From the NCBI GenBank assembly GCA_026197195.1, contig JAPHUG010000477.1:1-5152 (forward strand): DNA of 5,152 nucleotides. The letters run 5' to 3'. Each line of letters opens with the position of its first letter. Positions within the stretch are counted from its first letter, which is position 1. Below, in pieces: positions 1 to 5,152 of the stretch. The position numbers were made by a program, and so were the translations under genes. Source of the DNA: Sedimenticola sp. GTDB taxonomy: Bacteria; Pseudomonadota; Gammaproteobacteria; Chromatiales; Chromatiaceae. Below the pieces are notes generated by a model that saw nothing but the letters and a program-made list of their open reading frames with translations, was not told the DNA's origin and made no database searches.

Positions 1-733
<733 letters not shown>

Positions 734-774
734 GGTGACCTCTATTCGAGTAAGAATAATAGCGTATTGTAGCG

Positions 775-797
775 AAACAGCTGTGCGCTAAACAGCT
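775..797. repeat. Short repeated element AAACAGCT upstream of the arsC-like gene
   Basis: The octamer AAACAGCT occurs at 775-782 and again at 790-797, a 15-base repeat interval. The same stretch contains inverted arms AGCTGT (779-784) and ACAGCT (792-797) separated by 7 bases. It lies just upstream of the weak promoter-like boxes of the minus-strand arsC-wrbA pair, so it could be a regulator site. This is inference from position; repeats this short also occur by chance. Confidence 0.25.
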
Positions 798-842
798 TGT
801 ATGGATAGGCTTATTCAGCAACGGGATACTGGTGGAGATAAA

Positions 843-863
843 GGATTGATGTATCATCAATCC
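843..863. repeat. Perfect 9-bp inverted repeat in the divergent intergenic region (possible operator)
   Basis: GGATTGATG (843-851) and CATCAATCC (855-863) are exact reverse complements separated by TAT. The 204-base region between the divergent arsC-like gene and yihY is otherwise without clear features. No run of T follows either arm, so it does not look like an intrinsic terminator. A dyad of this size 75 bases upstream of the yihY start is typical of a dimeric repressor or activator site, but it could also form an RNA hairpin in a 5' leader. The regulator is unknown. Confidence 0.45.
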
Positions 864-937
864 AGGAGCGCATCGATTGGCTGGTTTGCTCTCAGGCTGG
901 GCGCTCAATGAGAACAGGGCAAGCAAGGTAATAACGG

Positions 938-2206
938 ATGACTTATCTGAAGATTCGCCAGTTTTTTACACTGTTGGTGACACGCTTTGTGGCCGATCAG
1001 GGGCTGCCCTCTGCCGCTGCGCTGACCTTTACAACGCTGCTCTCTATTGTACCGTTGATGACGGTTGTGCTGGCAATCTTTGCTGCATTCCCAGTGGGCG
1101 ATCGGGTTGTTATACAGCTGCAGGACTTCATCTTTAATAACTTCATGCCTGCCTCGGGTCGGGTTGTTCAGGAATACCTCAATCAGTTCAGTAAAAAAGC
1201 GGCGGGTATGACGGGCCCCGGCCTGATATTTTTGATTGTCGTGGCCCTGTTGATGATGGCTAACATCGAACGGGCATTTAATACCATCTGGCGGGTAGAG
1301 AAGAAGCGGCGGCCATTGAATCGGTTTATGGTGTACTGGGCCATCCTGACATTGGGGCCATTATTGATAGGGTTGAGTGTGGCTGTGACCTCCTATCTTG
1401 TTACGATACCGCTATTCTCAGATGCCGCGTCACAGCTGGAAGTGGGCAGCCGGTTGTTTCAATTTATGCCGTTAATCGCCTCTGCAGTTGCTTTCAGCCT
1501 GCTTTATCTGGTTGTTCCAAATCAGCGGGTACCGGTTTGGCATGCTGTGGTGGGAGGCGTATTGGCCTCGCTGCTGTTTGAGCTGGCCAAGCGGGGCTTT
1601 GCTTACTACATTACAAACTTTCCGACCTATGAAACCATTTACGGCGCACTGGCCGTGATTCCACTGTTCCTGGTATGGGTCTATCTCTCCTGGGTCATTA
1701 CCCTGATGGGAGCGGAGTTCAGTTGCTGTCTGGGGCTGGTAGATGAACAGGGTGAATTTGATACGCAGGGTAAGGCGAGTCCGCTGCTGTTGCGGTTTCA
1801 TCTGTTGAGGCTTCTGTTTGATGCACAGCAGAGGGGTGAGAGTCGATCTTTGCAGTATCTGCAGCAGCAGCTACCCGGGATAGGGCTGGATAGATTAGGT
1901 CGGCATCTGGAAAGATTGCAGCAGGCTCATTTTGTTACGACAACTGAGGCGGGTGAGTGGGTGCTGGCTCGTGACCTGGCCAGTGTCACACTGCTGGATT
2001 TGTACCAGATTGAACCTGGCCCGTTGCCCGATGCGGAACTGCTCAAGCACTCTCTTAAACCGGGTGAGCGCGTGTTGGGTGATATTGTAGGTCAGGTTGA
2101 TCACTTGTACCGTGAGGCCATGGCGAGGCCAATAGTTGAAATTATCAATCACACAGGGGGCGTATCGGCGTTGTCCCCGCAGAGGTCGGATCAATGCAGC
2201 TCCTAA
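938..2206 (+). CDS. yihY: YihY/BrkB-family inner-membrane protein (formerly misnamed RNase BN)
   Basis: This 422-residue protein belongs to the YihY/virulence factor BrkB (UPF0761) family of inner-membrane proteins, whose biochemical role is unsettled; the older label ribonuclease BN was an error, the true RNase BN being ElaC. Six hydrophobic segments are visible at roughly residues 33-51, 94-112, 133-157, 175-194, 200-220 and 236-262. Family motifs include SAAALTFTTLLSIVPL near residue 25, FNTIWRVEKKRRP near 114 and YGALAVIPLFLVWVYLSW near 235. Residues about 280-402 form a soluble tail, presumably cytoplasmic, that looks like the winged-helix-like C-terminal region of longer family members. 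The ATG is preceded by AAGGT at 925-929, and the in-frame TAA at 932 rules out an earlier start. Its last 13 bases overlap the start of the thioredoxin gene, making it the first gene of a three-gene operon with the acylphosphatase. Confidence 0.93.
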   Translation: MTYLKIRQFFTLLVTRFVADQGLPSAAALTFTTLLSIVPLMTVVLAIFAAFPVGDRVVIQLQDFIFNNFMPASGRVVQEYLNQFSKKAAGMTGPGLIFLIVVALLMMANIERAFNTIWRVEKKRRPLNRFMVYWAILTLGPLLIGLSVAVTSYLVTIPLFSDAASQLEVGSRLFQFMPLIASAVAFSLLYLVVPNQRVPVWHAVVGGVLASLLFELAKRGFAYYITNFPTYETIYGALAVIPLFLVWVYLSWVITLMGAEFSCCLGLVDEQGEFDTQGKASPLLLRFHLLRLLFDAQQRGESRSLQYLQQQLPGIGLDRLGRHLERLQQAHFVTTTEAGEWVLARDLASVTLLDLYQIEPGPLPDAELLKHSLKPGERVLGDIVGQVDHLYREAMARPIVEIINHTGGVSALSPQRSDQCSS

Positions 2207-2670
2207 AGCGGCCAGGACTTGCTGTCCTGCTGTTGATTCTCTTTTCACCCCTCCATGCGGCGGATCTGGTGCTTCCAGATCTACAGGGTAAGGACCGAAG
2301 TTTGGCGGAGTTTTCCGGTAAATGGGTCATCGTTAATTTTTGGGCAACCTGGTGCCCCCCCTGCATTGATGAGATGCCAGAACTGGAACTGTTTCATGAG
2401 AAGCACAAGGATCGGGATGCGGTTGTGGTCGGGGTCAATATGGAGGATATCTCTCTCGAACAGTTGAAGGTTTTCCTAGAGGATATGTTCATCAGTTATC
2501 CCATCCTGCTGGCCCCTTCCGATGGCAGGACCACACTAGGCCGTATACCCGCATTGCCGACAACGCTGCTCATCTCTCCGCAGGGAGAGCTGGTTGCCCG
2601 TCATGTTGGAACTGTCACTGCCGAAATGATTGAAAAAATGATCGAGCAGCGCACATCCATTCGGCAGTAA
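2194..2670 (+). CDS. Periplasmic TlpA-like thioredoxin-fold disulfide reductase
   Basis: This 158-residue protein is a secreted thioredoxin of the TlpA/ResA/DsbE type. Residues 1-22 are a Sec signal peptide: basic KR, hydrophobic LAVLLLILF and a cleavage site after LHA or HAA. The cysteine-free signal indicates a periplasmic rather than lipoprotein form. The redox motif WCPPC has cysteines at 54 and 57, preceded by the strand VIVNFWAT, and the cis-proline is at Pro122 in ALPTTLL. WCPPC and the VVGVNMED insert are typical of reductases that keep periplasmic thiols or cytochrome c apoprotein cysteines reduced, but the client cannot be read from the sequence; no cytochrome maturation genes lie nearby. 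AGAGGT at 2181-2186 is well placed for the ATG, which sits inside the end of yihY (13-base overlap), suggesting translational coupling. The next gene follows after 31 bases. Confidence 0.9.
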   Translation: MQLLKRPGLAVLLLILFSPLHAADLVLPDLQGKDRSLAEFSGKWVIVNFWATWCPPCIDEMPELELFHEKHKDRDAVVVGVNMEDISLEQLKVFLEDMFISYPILLAPSDGRTTLGRIPALPTTLLISPQGELVARHVGTVTAEMIEKMIEQRTSIRQ

Positions 2671-2689
2671 ATATCATTCTTTTATCAGC

Positions 2690-2695
2690 AAGGAG
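2690..2695 (+). promoter_or_regulatory. Shine-Dalgarno AAGGAG that fixes a TTG start for the acylphosphatase gene
   Basis: AAGGAG lies 6 bases before the TTG at 2702-2704. The first in-frame ATG (2714) would be 18 bases away, too far for this site. This strong site therefore favours the TTG start. Confidence 0.75.
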
Positions 2696-2701
2696 CCTAT
2701 T

Positions 2702-2971
2702 TTGACCATCTGTATGCGTTTTCTTATTTCAGGAAAGGTCCAGGGGGTCTTTTTTCGGGCGTCCGCCCGTTTTGAGGCAGAGCGACTGGAACTCACGGGG
2801 CATGCCAGAAATCTTTCTGATGGGCGGGTGGAGGTGTTGGCCTGTGGTGAAAAAGAGGCGATCGACCAGCTACAGGTTTGGTTAACCAAAGGGCCACCGC
2901 AGGCGGAAGTCAGCGGAGTCTCCTGTGAGCCGGTCACCCATCAGGAGTTGGCAGATTTCACCATTGGTTAA
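2702..2971 (+). CDS. acyP: Acylphosphatase
   Basis: This 89-residue cytoplasmic enzyme hydrolyses the carboxyl-phosphate bond of acyl phosphates such as carbamoyl phosphate or 1,3-bisphosphoglycerate (EC 3.6.1.7). The length is that of a normal stand-alone acylphosphatase. The signature GKVQGVFFRASAR carries the phosphate-binding loop with catalytic Arg19, and the second signature GHARNLSDGRVEV carries catalytic Asn37. The usual GWVRN is GHARN here, a mild change that keeps the Asn. The start is TTG, supported by the nearby ribosome site; an ATG start at 2714 would remove only four residues and leave the active site intact. It is the last gene of the yihY operon, 31 bases after the thioredoxin gene, and converges on the minus-strand gene ending at 3036. 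The 64 bases between them hold no GC-rich hairpin with a T run. Confidence 0.95.
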   Translation: MTICMRFLISGKVQGVFFRASARFEAERLELTGHARNLSDGRVEVLACGEKEAIDQLQVWLTKGPPQAEVSGVSCEPVTHQELADFTIG

Positions 2972-3035
2972 ATAGCGTAATTGAGTTCACGCTGCCCCGG
3001 ACTTCTTGATGGACCTGCCAGTTTGATCGAGCAGA

Positions 3036-3902
3036 TTACTCTGCTGTCGAACCCTGCTCTGGCTCAGTATCGGGTGGTGTCCAGGGTCTGAAGACAGCCG
3101 GTGATCCATTCACCAACATCCCGTTGCTATCCGGTACCTGCTGATTCCCGGTTCCTGGTATCGGCTGCTCAGTGGGCCGCCACTCGCTGTTATTATTCGG
3201 CGAATAGGGCGGGGGTTGTTGCAGACTTTGGGAGGGCGGTAGTCTATCGGATGGGTAGCTGTCGGAGGGCTCTGCGTAGCCTTGGTAAGGGGCTTGCTGG
3301 TTTTCATAGGGTTGAGCTGGCATAGGGTAATGGGGGGCGTTGCTGTACTCAGTGCCGTAGCCGGGCGGATAGTAGCCAGGGTGGCTCGGATCATGATCTG
3401 GCTGTGCCGGTACATAGTACTCCTGGCTGTAACCCATATCCTGTGGGTAGCCGTATCCCTGGGGGACAGCATACTCAGGTGCCACCGGTGCTGTTTCATA
3501 GATGTAAGGGTAGTTGTAGGGTTGCCCGGGGTGATAACCGGACGGGTAGCCTGGTGTAGTCGGATAGGCTTGATGACTCCAATAACCCGGTTGGGGATGG
3601 GCATAGTAACCCGGTTCATAACGCTCTTGGTAACCGTAGTTGTCGTAAGGCGCTGCGTATTGCTGCTCTTCTTGTATCGCTTGAGGGTAAGCTGACTGAG
3701 TCGCTGAAGGCATCGGTGTGGCGTGTTGTTGAGTCGCCCTGGGTTCACTCTGTTGTAGGGTGGCTTGTTCCTGTGGACGCCACATTGCACTATTGGCCGG
3801 AGCGTAATCGTAATAGGAGGCCGCCGCTGGCGGCGTACCTTCGGCAATAGCGATGTTTGAATAAAGCGCCAGAGTAAGAGCGCCCAGTAAGAACCTTTGC
3901 AT
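3036..3902 (-). CDS. Unrecognised secreted Pro/Tyr/Gln-rich low-complexity protein
   Basis: I do not recognise a named family. Starting at the ATG at 3902, the protein has 288 residues. Residues 1-20 are a Sec signal peptide with a hydrophobic core and cleavage after AIA. The mature part has about 50 Pro and 35 Tyr in 268 residues, no Cys and no Lys, and roughly 27 acidic residues against 6 Arg, so it is acidic and probably disordered. PGY occurs at 97-99, 105-107, 117-119, 175-177 and 180-182. WRPQEQ (41-46) and WRPTEQ (241-246) sit near the two ends, with FRPW at 271-274. The frame could be extended to an ATG at 3962, but only this start gives a proper signal peptide and a ribosome site, and the extension overlaps a possible -10 box. 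Tyr/Pro/Gly-rich exported proteins include bacterial sulfur globule envelope proteins and matrix proteins; that comparison is compositional only. It lies 102 bases downstream of cpdA. Confidence 0.8.
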   Translation of the reverse strand: MQRFLLGALTLALYSNIAIAEGTPPAAASYYDYAPANSAMWRPQEQATLQQSEPRATQQHATPMPSATQSAYPQAIQEEQQYAAPYDNYGYQERYEPGYYAHPQPGYWSHQAYPTTPGYPSGYHPGQPYNYPYIYETAPVAPEYAVPQGYGYPQDMGYSQEYYVPAQPDHDPSHPGYYPPGYGTEYSNAPHYPMPAQPYENQQAPYQGYAEPSDSYPSDRLPPSQSLQQPPPYSPNNNSEWRPTEQPIPGTGNQQVPDSNGMLVNGSPAVFRPWTPPDTEPEQGSTAE

Positions 3903-3909
3903 GGTTATA

Positions 3910-3913
3910 CTCC
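3910..3913 (-). promoter_or_regulatory. Shine-Dalgarno GGAG choosing the internal start of the Pro/Tyr-rich gene
   Basis: On the minus strand GGAG is followed by seven bases (TATAACC) and the ATG at 3902-3900. The upstream in-frame ATG at 3962 would add 20 polar residues before the signal peptide, so this site decides the start. Confidence 0.7.
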
Positions 3914-3960
3914 AAAAAATGATCGGATCTGCAGCGTCTCCGATTCTTCTCTTTTGGGAC

Positions 3961-3989
3961 ATATTAACCGGATTTAAGGCGGTTGTCGC
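3961..3989 (-). promoter_or_regulatory. Possible sigma-70-type promoter for the Pro/Tyr-rich gene
   Basis: Reading the minus strand, GCGACA (3989-3984, four of six matches to TTGACA) is followed after 17 bases by TAATAT (3966-3961, four of six matches to TATAAT). Transcription would begin near 3954, giving a leader of about 50 bases before the ATG at 3902. This would let the gene be expressed independently of cpdA. The match is modest and not tested. Confidence 0.3.
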
Positions 3990-4004
3990 CGTCGAATGGT
4001 GGGG

Positions 4005-4850
4005 TTAGTAGCCTGCCGTTTTGAGGTCCAGACCGGGCGGAAGGGCCGGTACTCGGTCAACGCCTGTTGTTATGCAACCGTCGGGTGAAAGCTCCAACCA
4101 GCGGAATCCCGGTGGGGCGGTGCTTATACCGAAACGGTCCTGATTTTCAACAAATTGAATGCAGGTCGAGGGTGTGCCTAACATCTGAACGCCGTTATAG
4201 AGCGCTTCAAAAGACTGGTGTATATGCCCCCAGATCACGGCCTTGACCTGCTTATGCTGATCCAGAAGGGAGAGAAAAGGCTCAGGGTTGTCGAGCGACA
4301 TGTCGTCCATCCAGGCACTGTTGATTTTGACTGGGTGGTGGTGCAGTGCAATCAATACATGCCGATCGGTATACTGTGTGAGTGTATTTTGGAGGGTCGC
4401 AAGCTCCTGGTCGCTCAAATGCCCCCCTTCGGAGTGAGGGATGGTCGAATCGAGGAGAATGATCAGCCAGCTGCCCAGATCGACCACTTTGGGTGCTTCA
4501 ACTACGCCGCCTGTCAGATAGCGGCTTAGGATGTCCGGTTTGTCATGGTTGCCGGGAAGGCAACAGGCCCTGACGCCAAATTGCTGTATGTGTTGGTTCA
4601 GGCGCTGGTAGCCGGCGATTGAGGCGTCGTGTACCAGGTCTCCGGTAAGCAGGAGAAGGTCAGTGGCCTGGCTATTTTGTCCAACCAGATCCATCACCCA
4701 CTCAAAGCTGGTTTGGGTGTTTATCCCGGCTAGCTTCCATTCAGGGTCGGTATGCAGATGACAGTCGGTGATCTGTACTATGCGGAAGGACCTTTCCTGC
4801 TTGGAGTGCTGCTTCCGTTGACGGTTTATGTGGGTGATCTCTTGGGTCAT
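4005..4850 (-). CDS. cpdA: 3',5'-cyclic-AMP phosphodiesterase, CpdA family (calcineurin-like metallophosphoesterase)
   Basis: This 281-residue cytoplasmic enzyme is expected to hydrolyse cAMP to AMP using a two-metal centre and thus tune CRP-type signalling. The metallophosphoesterase motifs are complete and in order: ITDCHLH (Asp29, His31), LTGDLVHD (Asp71), PGNHD (Asn101, His102), ALHHHPV (His170-172) and WGHIHQ (His209, His211). The later segment LGTPSTCIQF and the C-terminal TAGY closely match my memory of E. coli CpdA (275 residues, ending in EGY). The frame can be extended to a TTG at 4919, adding 23 residues, but CpdA proteins begin shortly before the first strand and the ATG at 4850 gives the usual length; neither start has a good ribosome site, so the start is less certain than the identity. 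In E. coli cpdA sits beside nudF and parE; here its neighbours differ. It may share a transcript with the Pro/Tyr-rich gene downstream. Confidence 0.92.
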   Translation of the reverse strand: MTQEITHINRQRKQHSKQERSFRIVQITDCHLHTDPEWKLAGINTQTSFEWVMDLVGQNSQATDLLLLTGDLVHDASIAGYQRLNQHIQQFGVRACCLPGNHDKPDILSRYLTGGVVEAPKVVDLGSWLIILLDSTIPHSEGGHLSDQELATLQNTLTQYTDRHVLIALHHHPVKINSAWMDDMSLDNPEPFLSLLDQHKQVKAVIWGHIHQSFEALYNGVQMLGTPSTCIQFVENQDRFGISTAPPGFRWLELSPDGCITTGVDRVPALPPGLDLKTAGY

Positions 4851-4979
4851 ATCAAAGACAATTATCGACCGATGTATCTGAATATTAAGCCAAGATAGAG
4901 CACTTTGTATGTGGTTCAAGCATCAAAATGAACCTATTAGGCGTTTATCTCATAGTTTCATGTCTGGGGCCTGTCTTTT

Positions 4980-4995
4980 TGTCGACTGAGTCACA
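4980..4995. promoter_or_regulatory. CRP-like half-site in the cpdA upstream region
   Basis: The plus strand reads TGTCG-ACTGAG-TCACA. The right pentamer matches the CRP consensus (TGTGA-N6-TCACA) exactly and the left in three of five positions, with T-rich flanks. It lies about 130 bases upstream of the cpdA ATG and 18 bases before the right-edge reading frame. The inner GACTGAGTC is itself a short palindrome. A link to cAMP control is attractive because cpdA degrades cAMP, but a single perfect pentamer is expected by chance fairly often. Confidence 0.2.
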
Positions 4996-5013
4996 CTTTT
5001 TGCCCTGATCAGA

Positions 5014-5152
5014 ATGGTATTCACCTGGAATGAGTCAGGTTTACCCTTTTTTCGAGAGATTGAGGTGGGTGAAAAGCCATCATTCCAGGGGCTGGCACCT
5101 TGGCTCAGCCCCGTTGATGTTGGACGGGTGCGTTTAGAAGTTATCAGTGGAG
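5014..5152 (+). CDS. Unrecognised reading frame running off the right edge (partial)
   Basis: From the ATG at 5014 the frame stays open for 46 codons to the end of the window. The peptide begins MVFTWNESGLPFFREIEVGE and continues with SFQGLAPWLSPVDVGRVRLEV; it has the balanced mix of hydrophobic and charged residues expected of a real protein, but I do not recognise it. No convincing ribosome site precedes the ATG (GATCAGA is the nearest purine-rich stretch), and the frame is closed upstream by TGA at 4987-4989. If real, it would be transcribed divergently from cpdA. One minus-strand frame is also open from the right edge down to a TGA near 4950, but its Ser/Thr/Lys/Arg-rich content looks less like a protein. 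Confidence 0.4.
   Translation, partial: MVFTWNESGLPFFREIEVGEKPSFQGLAPWLSPVDVGRVRLEVISG

Noticed and set aside
849..911. A 20-codon reading frame starting inside the inverted repeat, with a purine-rich stretch before it
   Set aside because: No recognisable leader-peptide features such as runs of regulatory codons, and no paired attenuator hairpin with T run; likely chance. The 7-codon frame at 908-931 is dismissed for the same reason.
938..2206. Annotation of the yihY product as ribonuclease BN
   Set aside because: The family was misassigned historically; the protein is an integral membrane protein with no nuclease motif, and true RNase BN is the metallo-beta-lactamase ElaC/RNase Z.
2974..2993. 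AGCGT/ACGCT inverted pair after acyP
   Set aside because: Five-base arms with a ten-base spacer and no T run; too weak to call a terminator for the yihY operon.
3028..3049. Hairpin AGCAGA-TTAC-TCTGCT around the stop codon of the Pro/Tyr-rich gene, considered as a terminator
   Set aside because: Six-base stem with modest GC, partly inside the coding sequence, and no T run on either strand.
3282..3695. Plus-strand frame of 137 codons with hydrophobic stretches
   Set aside because: Antisense shadow of the Tyr/Pro-rich gene: Tyr and Pro codons reverse to Val, Ile, Gly and Arg codons, giving a false membrane-like peptide. No ribosome site is seen.
3110..3847. Long second minus-strand frame of 245 codons inside the Pro/Tyr-rich gene
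   Set aside because: It is rich in Arg, Thr and Pro, has no signal peptide or ribosome site, and is explained by the low-complexity codons (CCN, TAY, CAR, GGN) of the true frame being read one base off.
3978..3990. GGCG-GTTGT-CGCC mini-hairpin between cpdA and the Pro/Tyr-rich gene, considered as a terminator
   Set aside because: Only a 4-bp stem with no T tract; it also overlaps the possible -35 box of the downstream gene.

Overview
The window looks like chromosomal DNA of a free-living or symbiotic gammaproteobacterium with moderate GC content. The best arguments are the close resemblance of the proteins to Escherichia coli YfgD/ArsC, WrbA, YihY and CpdA, and a gene order (wrbA, arsC-like, yihY, TlpA-like thioredoxin, acylphosphatase) that, from memory, resembles the Pseudomonas aeruginosa PA0949-PA0954 region. 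A more exact placement, for example in the sulfur-oxidising Chromatiales-type gammaproteobacteria, is only a guess. No RNA gene, insertion sequence, CRISPR array, prophage or plasmid signal is seen.

Layout. On the left, a minus-strand pair encodes an ArsC/YfgD-family reductase followed by WrbA, which is cut by the window edge; the stop of the first shares a base with the start of the second. A 204-base divergent intergenic region follows, containing a perfect 9-bp inverted repeat. Then comes a plus-strand operon: yihY (inner-membrane protein with a cytoplasmic C-terminal domain), a periplasmic TlpA-type thioredoxin whose start overlaps the end of yihY, and a small acylphosphatase starting with TTG. 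It meets a minus-strand block head-on across only 64 bases with no obvious terminator. In transcription order that block is cpdA (3',5'-cyclic AMP phosphodiesterase) and then an unrecognised secreted protein extremely rich in Pro and Tyr. At the right edge an unrecognised reading frame begins on the plus strand and runs out of the window.

How the genes fit together. The left half reads as a thiol, redox and envelope maintenance cluster: flavodoxin-like quinone reductase, Cys-based reductase, membrane protein and periplasmic disulfide reductase. This grouping is inferred from context. cpdA points to cAMP signalling, and a CRP-like half-site lies upstream of it. The least ordinary object is the Pro/Tyr-rich exported protein at 3036-3902, which has no Lys or Cys, repeated PGY tripeptides and two WRPxEQ motifs near its ends. 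I do not see a whole new multi-gene system here; the rest is ordinary core genome.
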